DNA of 64,000 nt from Kalaharituber pfeilii (taxonomy: Eukaryota; Ascomycota; Pezizomycetes; Pezizales; Pezizaceae). The DNA lies in contig WHUZ01000084.1 in the NCBI GenBank assembly GCA_015179045.1, forward strand, positions 1-64,000, written 5' to 3'. The stretch's first letter is position 1, and each line of letters starts with the position of its first letter. The position numbers and the translations under genes were made by a program. Positions 32,665 through 43,390 of the stretch are shown piece after piece. The notes under the pieces were generated by a model. The model ran no database searches and was not told the DNA's origin. It saw only the letters and a list, made by a program, of their open reading frames with translations.

Positions 32665-32821
32665 TACAGTCGCTATTGATAAGGCCGGGAATGGAGGGTT
32701 TTATCCAATAAGACAAATATCCAATAATCCCCACCGGACAAATTGACTCAGGCCGGCAATGCTGATCCAATAAGACAGGTTATCCACTATGACAGGATCC
32801 AATATGAGAGGTTCGACTGTA
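32665..32821. mobile_element. Small pogo-like MITE (157 bp)
   Basis: Left end TACAGTCGC and right end GGTTCGACTGTA form short inverted termini with TA at the borders. The interior repeats (t)atccaataagaca several times. It is decayed but recognisable; a related segment lies at 33588-33690. Confidence 0.5.
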
Positions 32822-33027
32822 TACACTTCTTCAGAGTGTGAACCAATAAATGACTAATATTCCTTGCCTTAAACCTCACTAAATCTTTGAGTGGGGTAGA
32901 TTTCGCTTCACAAGGGCAACTTACCCCCTTGTGGGGGTAAATCATGCCTTGCTAGGGTTTAAGTGGGTTTTCCCATTCAAATTTTTATACCACAGTGTGG
33001 GAACAGGTCTGTATAAATTATTCTCTT

Positions 33028-33071
33028 GGTCACGTAACCCCTCATAGGCTACCAACCTATCTATGGCAGGG
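33028..33071 (-). mobile_element. F1-related body, longer variant
   Basis: The reverse complement starts CCCTGCCATAGATAGGTTGG and ends gaggggttacgtgacc. It matches the variant at 8772-8815. No tail retained. Confidence 0.45.
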
Positions 33072-33473
33072 AATAATTACAAGAAATTACCAACAAATAG
33101 TACCCTCCAGATATAATCCTACTGTACTCCGTGGCCGCACCTGTTGTCATCAGACGTGTGATAGCTTCCTTAGGGCCTGTGGGCCACAGTGCTACTCCAC
33201 GGGACTTTTTCTGGTGGGAACTTACCTGTATCTGTCAAGAGCACTCGGAACGAGGCATTTGTCTTGTAGTGTGTTCAGCAGCAGCCTGAATCTTTGAAGG
33301 ATTGACCGTTCCTCTGGGGAATAACAGCCTTGAAAGAATGGTTTGAGACCTTAATGAGTGGAGAGAAGTTAAACCGTCGAAGGCCCGAAGGTGTTTCCGC
33401 ATACTCTACGAGCGACGGTGGTCGGTCATGTGGAATCTTCCTTTTAATTTCTTTTTTTTGGATATAGCTTCGG

Positions 33474-33526
33474 CCTCGCCATAGCTTTCGGGGCGGCATG
33501 GGAGTAAAATTGAGATATAAAAAAAA
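33474..33526 (+). mobile_element. F2 micro-SINE
   Basis: cctcgccatagctttcgggg, then cggcatgggagtaaaattga, then gatat and an A-run. A diverged F2 copy in forward orientation. Confidence 0.55.
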
Positions 33527-34358
33527 GGCAGCCTCCTCAGGATCAAGGCGGTCAATTTCTATCAAACTGAATGGTTAATAACTAGTAGAGTCAAACCTCT
33601 TGTACTGGATCCTGTCATCCTGGATAATGTCATATTGGATGAACTTCGCCGGCCAAACCGCCGGTGTAGATTATTGGATAGTTTCATTATTGCATGGACA
33701 GCATTTTTGCTAGCCCATTTCCCGGATTTACATAGTAAGTAGACTTAGTCAGGGGGAAGCTCCAGAGCTTTGGCTGCGCCACACTTCATTGATTAGCAGG
33801 GAGGTCGAGAAGCTCTAGAGTCTGTTGCGAAAGGTCTCTAATAATGTAGTGCCCAGCTCTAATAATATAGTGCCCAGCGAATCTTTACAGTCCCTTGAAA
33901 TTCCATGGCGGACCGGCCTAACCGCGACAGCACTAGCAGCCCGCTGATTCTAATACTGTACCTCTGAGTCCCATGTGCCCTACACAATTTGCATGCTTGG
34001 AGCACCGTCCACAAACGAAACCTCAGATATGAAAAACTCTACTGTAATCTCAGGTTGCATGATCATTACATTCAAGTCACCTTGTGGTCCGTTATACAAA
34101 ACCCGTTACGATCTCTCAATTGCTTTTTGCATTCCTAGAGTATAACATTTTTGAGTGAAGATCAATGCGCCTACATATATATAAACCAAATCTATAAATC
34201 GTACAATTACCCATCTGAAAAATCAAGCGAAGATTACAGCCGAGATAAGAAAACTCAATGAAACTCACACAAATCTAACTGCTCCAGACGTCATTCTACA
34301 TAAGAGGGTATTTACTGGGATCGCTATTTCCTGACCACCAAAGCTTCGTCCATTCCAA

Positions 34359-37300
34359 TCACTCGCCCCTGGCTAGGGCCTGCAGCTCCTCCTCCTCAAA
34401 CTCTTCCTCTAGCTCCTGCAACACAGTCTCCACATTCTCGGGATCCACAACCGCCTTCTTACTCGAGCGTTTCTTCTTTGGTTTTACCTCCATTTCAGCC
34501 TTACCTTCGGCTTCACTCTCGTCAAGAGGTTCGGTCGCTTTTTTCCTAGGAGTGCGTTTCCTAGTCTTCTTTTCCGGGATGGCTGCTTCGGCGTTTTCAG
34601 TGCTGGGCTCGATGTCCTGGAGAGCTGGGTCGCTGGCCTTCTTCTTCGATGCTCGCTTGCGTGTCTTAGGGGTCTCAGCGACAGCCTCCATGGATCCGTC
34701 GGCCTCCGAAGCAGTCACCTCCTGCTCTGACTCCGTCTTCTTCCTCGCCACCCTCTTCGTCTTCTTAACTGGCTTCACCTCCTCTTTCACTTCTTCCATC
34801 ACCCCCGTTTCCATCTCTTCTTCAACAGCACCTACCCTCCTGCCGACATTACTCTCCAACGAGGTCTCCACATCCGGCACCCCCTGCTCTCCGTCTGTCA
34901 CACCCCAGGTATGCACCACAACCCCTTCCGGATCCGACATTCTCGTCCCCCTCTCACCATTCTCTACCTTCATCATTCTAGCCCCAGCGCCACCACTCCC
35001 AACCTTCACCACGTCCTCCAGCGACTCGCTGTGAGTTACTACCAGGACATGTTTTACTTCTCCTCCAGCAGCGCCAATCCGTGATGTCCCAGCTGCCGAG
35101 ACCGCCGAGATCAGCTCGGCTGCCTGCACCTGACCCTCGCGGTCCAGAGCGTCGAACACCTCATCCAACATGATGAAGTCTGCTCTGAAGCGCGATTTCT
35201 GGCGAATGAGCTGGAACAATGCGAACAGGACAGCAAGATTATTCCTCTTTCTTTGGCCCGAGGAGCGTTTCCCAAAAGCGGACGGCGGGTAGATACTGAG
35301 ATCTGGTGTAAACGATATTGGCAGTTCGGCGTCCAGGCGTCGCTGTAGCCCGAGCGTGTTCGTTGTCGTCACTGCCGGCGCCGGACTGAGTATCGGTGTA
35401 GTAAGGAGGCTCATATTCGTCTTGATGAGTGAATTCAGCTCTTCGATTGAACTCGAGATCAAAAAATGCCGCATATTTGGCGCATTCACTGTCGCCTGCT
35501 TCTTACTGAAAGCCGTATCCCAGAACAGTAGCACTCTAATGTCCCCCTCCAACCTCTCCAGCCTCTCCCTACTCCCCTCCATCTCTTTTTCCAACGCCCC
35601 CATCTTTTCCCTCATAGTCTTCACTTGTGTAGTGGCAAAGCTTACCTCTGTCGCCAACTTAGTCAAACTGGAAGTTAAAGTCGTTCGCCGCGCCGATAAC
35701 GTCTGAATCCTCCTCAGCAGCTCCTTATGGTTCTGCATTGCTTTCTGCAACGACGAGACGGCCTCGTCATCTTGACGATTGGCAAGCACGGCCACCTCCT
35801 CCATTGTTCTCCCATTCAGCATCTTTTCCAACGACTTCTCCGCTCTCTTCAGGTCGTCCCTCAAGCTTCCGAGTGGTGTCTCATTCACATAAATCGCCCT
35901 TTTAGCCTCGCGCTCTCTCTCCGGTAACCCACTCAAATAACCCAAAGTGAGATCCCGCTGCTCCATCGTCTTGAGCACGTCCTTCTGCTTCTCCTCCTGT
36001 GCCAAGAGTTCCCTCTTAATCTCATCCCTCTCTTCGCCCAACTTTTCCATGTTCTTCTCGGCTTCCTCCTTCTGCTTCTTATACCTCGCGATATGTTTCT
36101 CCACATGCTGCGTGTCACTGAGGGACTGCTGACACGTCGGACACACTCCTCTATCTGCCTCTTTCACAAATCTCTCCAATTTCCTTTCAAGCTCCCTGAT
36201 TTGGCTGGACGCCTGCCGCAACTCCATGTCCTTCATTTGCACTTGCCGATTCGCTCTGTCGATTTCCTTTTGCGCCGCGGCCCACGTTGCATATACTGGC
36301 CTCGCCTCCTCTGCCTTCTTCAACGCCCTCCTCGCCTCTTCAACCGCCATTTCTCTCGTGACAATCTGCTCTTCAAACCGCCCCCTGTCGTCATGCAGCC
36401 TCAACAACGCATCATACACCTTGTTCCACTCCAGAATCCTCCCCTGTTCCCTTTCGACCCTCTCCCTGTCGACCTCAAACCTTTTTACCTCCTCCTCTAA
36501 CCGCCCAAGCTCATCCTCCGCTTTCCTCCGCATTTCCTCCTTCGGCCCAATTCCACTTTCCAACCTTTCGCTTTCCCATTTCAAGTTCCTTATCTCCGCA
36601 CTCACCACTTCACTCCTGGCTTTCAATCCTATATAGTCTTTCTCCAGAACCCTCTTTTCATCCCGCACCGCTTTCATATACCCCTCGAACCTCCCGATTC
36701 CCAACAACTCATCCAGAACCTCCCTCCGCTGCTTACTATCTAGTGTCAAAAAGTTTCCCGCGCCAGCTCCCTGATCCCCAAAGATCACACTCTTGGTAAA
36801 CGTCCCAAAATCGCACCCAATTACATCCCTCTCGAGCGCCATCTGCGTTTTCCTCATCTCTCCCCTCTCAAATCCCTCAACTTCCTTTCCATCCTTATAC
36901 AACCTCAGTCCCGGCCCGCTTCCTCCACCCTTCGAGGGAAAATTCCTGAACCGTTCCACGCTATATCCATTCTCAAAGTCGATTCGCACACAACAGTTCC
37001 GCCTCACGACATCGTTGATCGGATCTGCGGCCGCCATGTCGCTACGCAGGACCTGCCCGAACAGACACCACACTATGGCCTCCAGGATCGTGCTTTTTCC
37101 AGACCCATTCGGCCCAGTCAGAAACCAAATGCCCGGCGCGAGCTTTTCAAACGGGATCGTGAGGGAGCCTTGGATCGAAAAAAAGTTTTGGATCATGAGC
37201 GTTTTGAGCGTGCCGTGGAAGACGGGCAGCGAGGATGTCGTGGAGACGTGTGCGGTCGTATTGGGCCCTGTGAGGCCTGCGGCGGTGTCGGCGTCCGCTT

Positions 37301-38636
37301 GTTTCATGAGGCGTTCAGCGACGGCGATGTATTCGGAGCGTTTGTCGGCTGGGATGAGATTCAGGTCCTGAGGTATTGTGTCAATAAACGCAGGGAGGGC
37401 TTCGATAAACGTGGCGGTTGTCGGTGCTCTGAGGGTCTCCTCTTCCTCCTCCTTCCTCTTCGCTGCCTCAGCCTCTAGGCCTTCTTCACCTGCCTCCTCG
37501 GTAGCGCCCCTTTTCTCCCCAGTTGCACCAAATATCCCTTGCCCCAGCGTCACCTTCCTCCTCACGTCGCTCGCCCCCGCTTCCATCAACCTCGCCCTCC
37601 ACGTTTCAAATTCCAAGGCGTCGACCGAGTTGCACGTCACGTTAATCCTCTTTTTCTGAGGCTCAAACGGTAAGTTCCACTGCAGCGCCTCATCCACCCC
37701 TTCCCCTACAACCTTTACCCCTTCCTTCAATTCCCGCAACCCAACCTCCCTAAACACATCCCACTCCGGATTCTGCACGAACGTGTACTTCGGCCGCCCT
37801 GCTGCCGTCTCCTCTCCCGGCTCCACAATCATCACACCCCTCCTCTCATCTGACTTGTCCCCGAAATGATGCTGCATTGGTGCGCCCACGTACCAGACCC
37901 CTCCTCCTGCTCCATCTCCACTATCTCCTCCCAACTCTTGGTGGTGATGAAAGTGCCCCAAATACGCGCCTCTGAACCCACTCAAATACCTCCCCTTCAG
38001 GACACCCGAATAGCACCTATATCTGCTCGTTACCGGTACACTGGGCTGCTGGATTGCTCCTGATACTGCGAGATGCCCAAACAGCAAGCTTCTCCCCTTC
38101 ATCATATCGTCCATCTCCACCAGCTTCTGCACCACCTCCGAATGATTCTCAACCCACGGCACCATGAGGCATGGGTACCCCTCAATCTCTCTTTGCTCCC
38201 ACTCCCGATACAAACTCCATCCACTCCTCAGCGCCTCTATGCTAAACACGTCCAAACTGCTCACTCTCGCCGAGTGCTTCAAATTCATGTCATGATTCCC
38301 CAACACAATATGCACCGGCGCGATCGACGCCAATTCGTCGAAGAAGCGGATTGCCGAGGACAATGCTTGCACATGCACATGTTCGCGCGTGTTGATGACG
38401 TCGCCTAGGCAAATGATCTGAGACACGCCGTTGGCACGGAAGGTGTCGAGGATCCAGTTGGATGTTGCAATGATGCGGGGGAGGTCGTCAGGCTGGAAGT
38501 GGAGGTCCGAGAAGAGGCCCCATTTTGGCTTCCGGGGCAGGGGAGCAATCGTGGATAAGGAGCGAGCATGTGAGCGGATAGCGATTAGGGCGGTGGGAAG
38601 GCGGCCTGCTCTGATGCGCGTCTGGGCGTTGAGCAT
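34359..38636 (-). CDS. Single-chain SbcD-SbcC (Mre11-Rad50-like) nuclease/ATPase fusion
   Basis: An uninterrupted 1425-aa frame joining both halves of a DNA-end-processing complex. I start at the ATG at 38636; the frame extends upstream only through non-ATG codons. Residues 1-38 have Arg at 7, 9, 12, 21, 25 and 35 and no acidic residue, which looks like a mitochondrial presequence. Metallophosphoesterase motifs: FSDLH (42-46), CLGDV (76-80), GNHD (113-116), FGHLAVSG (from 186), GHFHHH (from 227). After an acidic linker comes an SMC-like ATPase: Walker A GPNGSGKST (508-516), coiled coils, zinc hook CPTC (832-835), signature SSGQRKR (from 1125), Walker B FIMLDEVFDALD (1154-1165). The tail (after about 1230) repeats basic KKTRKR-type blocks in acidic sequence. 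The wording is bacterial/phage SbcCD-like rather than like nuclear Mre11 or Rad50. Location and activity are inferred. Confidence 0.85.
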   Translation of the reverse strand: MLNAQTRIRAGRLPTALIAIRSHARSLSTIAPLPRKPKWGLFSDLHFQPDDLPRIIATSNWILDTFRANGVSQIICLGDVINTREHVHVQALSSAIRFFDELASIAPVHIVLGNHDMNLKHSARVSSLDVFSIEALRSGWSLYREWEQREIEGYPCLMVPWVENHSEVVQKLVEMDDMMKGRSLLFGHLAVSGAIQQPSVPVTSRYRCYSGVLKGRYLSGFRGAYLGHFHHHQELGGDSGDGAGGGVWYVGAPMQHHFGDKSDERRGVMIVEPGEETAAGRPKYTFVQNPEWDVFREVGLRELKEGVKVVGEGVDEALQWNLPFEPQKKRINVTCNSVDALEFETWRARLMEAGASDVRRKVTLGQGIFGATGEKRGATEEAGEEGLEAEAAKRKEEEEETLRAPTTATFIEALPAFIDTIPQDLNLIPADKRSEYIAVAERLMKQADADTAAGLTGPNTTAHVSTTSSLPVFHGTLKTLMIQNFFSIQGSLTIPFEKLAPGIWFLTGPNGSGKSTILEAIVWCLFGQVLRSDMAAADPINDVVRRNCCVRIDFENGYSVERFRNFPSKGGGSGPGLRLYKDGKEVEGFERGEMRKTQMALERDVIGCDFGTFTKSVIFGDQGAGAGNFLTLDSKQRREVLDELLGIGRFEGYMKAVRDEKRVLEKDYIGLKARSEVVSAEIRNLKWESERLESGIGPKEEMRRKAEDELGRLEEEVKRFEVDRERVEREQGRILEWNKVYDALLRLHDDRGRFEEQIVTREMAVEEARRALKKAEEARPVYATWAAAQKEIDRANRQVQMKDMELRQASSQIRELERKLERFVKEADRGVCPTCQQSLSDTQHVEKHIARYKKQKEEAEKNMEKLGEERDEIKRELLAQEEKQKDVLKTMEQRDLTLGYLSGLPEREREAKRAIYVNETPLGSLRDDLKRAEKSLEKMLNGRTMEEVAVLANRQDDEAVSSLQKAMQNHKELLRRIQTLSARRTTLTSSLTKLATEVSFATTQVKTMREKMGALEKEMEGSRERLERLEGDIRVLLFWDTAFSKKQATVNAPNMRHFLISSSIEELNSLIKTNMSLLTTPILSPAPAVTTTNTLGLQRRLDAELPISFTPDLSIYPPSAFGKRSSGQRKRNNLAVLFALFQLIRQKSRFRADFIMLDEVFDALDREGQVQAAELISAVSAAGTSRIGAAGGEVKHVLVVTHSESLEDVVKVGSGGAGARMMKVENGERGTRMSDPEGVVVHTWGVTDGEQGVPDVETSLESNVGRRVGAVEEEMETGVMEEVKEEVKPVKKTKRVARKKTESEQEVTASEADGSMEAVAETPKTRKRASKKKASDPALQDIEPSTENAEAAIPEKKTRKRTPRKKATEPLDESEAEGKAEMEVKPKKKRSSKKAVVDPENVETVLQELEEEFEEEELQALARGE

Positions 38637-39509
38637 GGTGGGGACCTGAGAGACAAAAGGACCCTTGCGTACCACTCCAGAAACCGACGTCAACAAGATC
38701 AAGGGGGGGGGGGTTGATGCGGTGGGCACGGTTGTTAGAGACAACAGCCTGAGCCCCGAAGTTTGCTTGAAGGTGGGCGAGCCCGAACTCAAGATTTTAT
38801 GTTGGTCCCTGCCAAGATCTTGTTTTCTTAAACTTTTTTTCCGATGAGGCCGGTGCCAAGAGTTGCGACGTTTGCGGAGTGGTGGGGCTTGTTGCACAAA
38901 GCGGGGTTCCAGCACATGCAGGCCGCCACGGCTGGGCGGATGCAATGCAGACGTGCTGAATTACAGTAGGAAAGAAAAAAAAGAAAAGTGGGGTTAGATT
39001 TTCAAACTATGCAATTGGTTTTCTGGATCTGAGAACTACCGTCGAAGATGTGCTATGCATACCAGTATTGGCGGTTACGAGACTAGGTGCCGATATGTAC
39101 CAGCATGCTGTACTCAAGTAGATTACGGTAACATAATGCTTGATGTGCTGGCGAAGCTGTCACACTACGCAAGCTACCTGGTGAACTACCCGTGCTTTAA
39201 CCTACTGCTGCACCCCAGCTTGGAAATATAACGTGATTTGAATCTTGCGAAGTTAATGCATTAAATTGAGCTATAGAGTAGAGAAATATTCTGTTCACCC
39301 TCGCTGTGTATATTTAATTCAATTCTATCTTCATGTCCGGGCGGCCCAAGGGATAGCACAAGCGAGCACCACTATATCACGCGAGCTGAATGATGCGTTA
39401 CAGAAGAAGAAAATTAAATACATGTACACAGCAATCAACTAGAGAGGAAAACAGGGGGAACAAAGCGAAAATAAAAAGAGTGCAAAAATGGCGAAAATAA
39501 AGCAAAAAG
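38637..39509. other. Intergenic between the fusion gene and the 10-kb element
   Basis: The part next to 38637 would hold the fusion-gene promoter; it has an 11-base G run at about 38703-38713. The rest is AT-rich and shows no coding signal. Confidence 0.35.
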
Positions 39510-40444
39510 TACTGTCGCTTACCTATTAGTGACCGAGCACCTATTAGTGACCGATTTCTTGGCACTCGTCCTCGTACAACTTCCACATGCAATATCTTCA
39601 ACGTCAGGCATGCTAGCAACATGAGGTAAGTTGCAGAATATACAGCAGGCGCGCCTGAATATTTGAAGGATATTTGATGGCCACACTATATATACACCTT
39701 TTGTAATTCAATGATATGCAGAGAAAGTATAGCATTCTACCCCCCCCTTGCATAGCGAAGGATAGCATACACTAAATACTATATAACTACAGCTCTTTGC
39801 ACTCTCAAGTAACTATAGAAGAAGGATAGTTTACTTAAATGATGGTAAGATAAGGTTGCTATAGATTTCTGTAGCTTCAAAAGCAGTTACCAAAATACCC
39901 AAAAGTGCCGGAAGTGCCAAAGCTGCCAATATATTCTACTGTACTCAGTACACATAATATACCTCACTGCAGTCAATATACTACTCTATAAGCAGCACTT
40001 CTACGCTCTCAATATAATTAATAGTGTTTTGTATAGTAAATATACACTAAAGTAGTGAGTATATAATGAGCCAATTCTTTAATTACTATATTCTATCAGC
40101 AAGTACAAATTTATACCAATTGCTACTACCTTAATACCAGAGTACTATTACTCTATAGACCTTGTCCTGAGTGCTCTACATATCCTAAATGTGCTAATAT
40201 TCTAGTATTGTAAGCATCTTAAGTGTCCTTATTATTCTCAGCAATATAGAAATAATAGGTATCTGTGCCGCGCCATTCGTAACAAACGTTCCAGCGGCCA
40301 CTAGCCCGGATTACTCAATGGAACGCTGGTTCGTGACTGGCCCGGGCCACTCAGAATTTGAATTTTCTCATTCTACCTACAATTCACCCTCTCAAACTCT
40401 CACACACACACTCGCGTGTCCACACATCCCACATCCACTGTTTG

Positions 40445-40925
40445 AAAAAAACAGTGTCACTAAAGACCCCTCCCTGTCACAGGAAAAAACAGCTCTACCA
40501 AGGACCCTTCCAGTGACAGGAAAAAACAGCTTCATCAAGGACCGTCTCCGGCGAAAAAAAGAAAACAGCAGCAGCAAGAACCCCTCCAGTGACAGGAAAA
40601 AACAGCTTCATCAAGGACCGTCTCCGGTGAAAAAAAAAACAAAAACAGCAGCAGCAAGGACCCCTCCGGCGACAGGAAAAAACAGCTTCATCAAGGACCC
40701 CCAGCGACAGGAAAAAACAGCTTTATCAAGGACCCCTCCGGCGACAGGAAAAACAGCTTCATAGACCCCTCCGGCGAAAAAAAAAAAACAGCTTCATAAA
40801 GGACCCCTCCGGCGACAGGGCAAAAAAAAAAAAATACAGCATCATGAATGACCCCCTCCGGCGACAGGAAAAACAGCTTCATAGACCCCTCCGGCGAAAA
40901 AAAAAACAGCTTCATAAAGGAATAT
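40445..40925 (+). repeat. Minisatellite of about 37-45 bp units
   Basis: Tandem degenerate units of cttcatcaaggacccctccg, gcgacaggaaaaaacag, with A-run length variation, about 11 copies. It gives artefactual frames on both strands. Confidence 0.8.
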
Positions 40926-41311
40926 GCCAATAAGTTTTATTTTTACCAGCATGAGCTAAAAGATTGCAATGAACATCTTGAATAATGTCAAATGCTCGAT
41001 CTTCTATAATAACCTCACAATGGTATTCGTTTTAGGGAGGATTCGCTTTGCGCATTAGAATGCCATCCTCATTAATAAAAAATTTCTAATTTGTTAATAT
41101 CTTATTAAAATATCTCATTATAGGTTATACTTACCTTGGCAAGAGTTTTAACATTATTCTCAGCTGCTGAAGACATGGGCCGTTCTGGGTCACGACAGAA
41201 AATTCGGATTTCACGTAACTTTTGAGGTTCCATTCGATATCTATTTGTGTGATCCAGAGATTGAATATATAGCTCGAATTGATGGCGAATTTCGGGTGTA
41301 AAAGACTCCAT
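40926..41311 (-). pseudogene. Integrase-like gene fragment (zinc-binding HHCC part)
   Basis: Minus strand: an N-terminal exon (QFELYIQSLDHTNRYRMEPQ to NVKTLAKV, 41311-41130), an apparent GT-AG intron (GTAAGTATAA to AATTAG), then KFFINEDGILMRKANPP, one stop, EYHCEVIIEDRAFDIIQDV and HCNLLAHAGKNKTYWHIP. The H-x5-H-A-G pattern resembles the first half of the zinc-binding domain of retroviral-type integrases. Sequence then runs into the minisatellite, so the catalytic core is missing. Broken by a stop and a truncation. Confidence 0.45.
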
Positions 41312-41738
41312 AGGTAAAGATTGTTAAGGAATGAGGCTGAAAAGTAATTACCAGTTTAGGTAAGTAAGATAGGCTTGGCATTGTATACTAGAGAAGTGTA
41401 TGGAACAGAATGCGATATATGTAGAATACATACAAAATACCGACAGCATGGAAAAATATCAAGTTTAAATACTTGAGTAAATAAACAAAAAAAATAAACA
41501 AATGATTTAGACAATTACAATTTCGAACCTTCTAGTATTTTAACAGCCACCAACATACCAACATTCTGTTGTAGTTCTGTGTGTAGAACAAAAAGGTCAA
41601 TGCGTTGTACTAGTGTGTGATCACGAACCAGCGTTCCGTTGAGTATGGTGGAGTGCATCTATAAGGGACTGGTCATAACATTTGCTGACTTGCTGACTAA
41701 TACACCAAAAATTGCTACTGGTCGCATAGGTTCACCTC

Positions 41739-42457
41739 CTAATGGTCCTCGGCTACTTCGATTCGAAACAAACATGAATTGCTATGTGGAATACATGACA
41801 GAAAAAGACAAGGAAAACAAATGAGGAGGCGTCCTATCCATGCTCTTTAGGTTGCGGAAATCGGCTCAAGGGGTTTGTAGCCCCCTAATGCCCATGCTTA
41901 GTCAGTCGTTTCGCTGACTAAGCAGGGGCAAACCGAAGGACCCCCCCAGTCTCTCCCTCGCGGAGGCCCGAGTCGCTGGGGTAACGGGGTCGGTGGGTGG
42001 GTGATTTCGCAACTCACGCGGCTTGGAGAGGGAGGACCAGCGTCTCCCTCACCCCTTCTATATACTGAGCATCCCTTCGCTGCCTGCCCATGACTACCAC
42101 AAAGGGATCACCCAAACGGGAAACCAACTAGAGAGGGACTGTGCTGTGGCTTGGTGGCGCCCACTAGTGGCTTGCCCTCTCTTCCGTGGTCTCGAGGGTT
42201 GTGGTGGCTGCTCTCGAGCCTCCCATTAGCTTGCGGTTGAACCGCCAAATCTAATGGTCCTCGGCTACTTCGATTCGAAACAAACATGAATTGCTATGTG
42301 GAATACATGACAGAAAAAGACAAGGAAAACAAATGAGGAGGCGTCCTATCCATGCTCTTTAGGTTGCGGAAATCGGCTCAAGGGGTTTGTAGCCCCCTAA
42401 TGCCCATGCTTAGTCAGTCGTTTCGCTGACTAAGCAGGGGCAAACCGAAGGACCCCC
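41739..42457 (-). repeat. 3' terminal split direct repeats (B1-A2-B2)
   Basis: B unit 42251-42457, A unit 41999-42252 (2-bp overlap), spacer 41946-41998, second B unit 41739-41945. The B unit contains a short hairpin (cttagtcag, then ctgactaag). Confidence 0.9.
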
Positions 42458-42504
42458 AAACCGGACCCCAAAGGTGCTCACTGCCGCTATGCGGTGGCAG
42501 GGAG

Positions 42505-43390
42505 CTACTGAGGGTGATGCAGTCGCCGTGCGAGTTGGAAAACGTGCTCCGGATGGACCTCGATATACCGCTGGTATGCCTCTGATTTCCATCTTCCTAG
42601 CAGCTGAATCTCTTCCTTCGATAGCCCTGCCCTCTGCGCTGAGGTTGCAGCCCCTCTACGGAAGGAGTGGCCTGAGTACTGGCCACCTATGCCTAGCTGA
42701 CCCAGTATACGGCGGAGTGTGTTCACCACATGATCCCGTGTAAATGGAAGCCCGTTTTGACGAGAAAAGAGTGGGGCTTCTGGTGCTGCTGGTGCCAGCT
42801 GGTACAGCCGTTGGAGGGAGGTTACCGGGCATGCCGCATCTCCAGCTGCTGCGACTGTGAGGGTTATTCCGCGCCGGAAGGGGTCAGTCTTACTTGCCGG
42901 CAGAGTCACGTATACCCGTGACTCCGCGAATTGGATGGACCTGCGGGTGAGGTGCCATTGTGGGGCGTCCTGCTCCCAGGTTGACCAGGTGAATTCTCCA
43001 ACCCGTAAGAACCCTGCGAAGGCTAAGCAAAAGGCAGCATGTAATGCTATATCGTCCAGTGATCGGCCGAACTGGTCCACTATCCGGAGGAGGAGGTCCC
43101 TCGTAATGGGTAGTCTCTCTCGACGTGCCGGGGTTTCCCCATGAAAACGTTTGATACCCCTTAATATCCTTTGGAGCCTCAGGTCCTGGAAGGCTTCGAC
43201 TGAGTGGCCTAGGTCCACATGCAGGGACCGCAGTCCAGTGAGGTATAGCTTCATAGTCTCTGTTTTGACTTTTCCTGCTAGAGAGGCGACCCACTCACAG
43301 AGCATCACTGCAGTTGCGGGGAAGGGGTTGGCACCGGAGAGGGCGCAAAAGAGTGCATATTCCCGTCTCGCGGTATGGTATGTTCGTCTG
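42505..43390 (-). CDS. Tyrosine recombinase of the YR retrotransposon
   Basis: It inserts the circular cDNA by site-specific recombination. The core-binding part begins upstream of the first ATG (REYALFCALSGANPFPATAV) and continues ETMKLYLTGLRSLHVDLGHS. Catalytic residues: Arg in FAGFLRVGEF, the HxxR box GHSFRRGAAT, and the nucleophile Tyr in GRWKSEAYQRYIEV. The conserved Lys may be in PASKTDPFRRG. It overlaps the end of the RT-RNase H frame by about 85 bp in another frame, a usual arrangement in DIRS-like elements; translation probably needs frameshifting or re-initiation. The reading frame is intact. Confidence 0.85.

Larger units (their letters stand above)
32822..34358. other. Intergenic with two micro-SINE relics; no gene seen
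   Basis: It holds the F1-like variant (33028-33071), an F2 copy (33474-33526) and a decayed pogo-like segment (33588-33690). The last 300 bp are AT-rich and would hold the terminator of the minus-strand fusion gene. No coding signal. Confidence 0.35.
40320..41637. mobile_element. Nested 1.3-kb element with GGAACGCTGGTTCGTGA ends
   Basis: GGAACGCTGGTTCGTGA at 40320-40336 is exactly repeated in reverse complement at 41621-41637. Between them are a minisatellite and a coding fragment of an integrase-like gene. The transposon class is unclear. Confidence 0.55.

Noticed and set aside
36793..38649. Several plus-strand frames opposite the fusion gene
   Set aside because: They mirror a strongly motif-supported minus-strand gene and show no domains of their own.
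38637..38945. Upstream extension of the fusion gene (103 more residues)
   Set aside because: It begins with a TTG codon, is arginine- and proline-rich without conserved features, and contains no in-frame ATG. The ATG at 38636 gives a presequence-like start just before the conserved nuclease motif.
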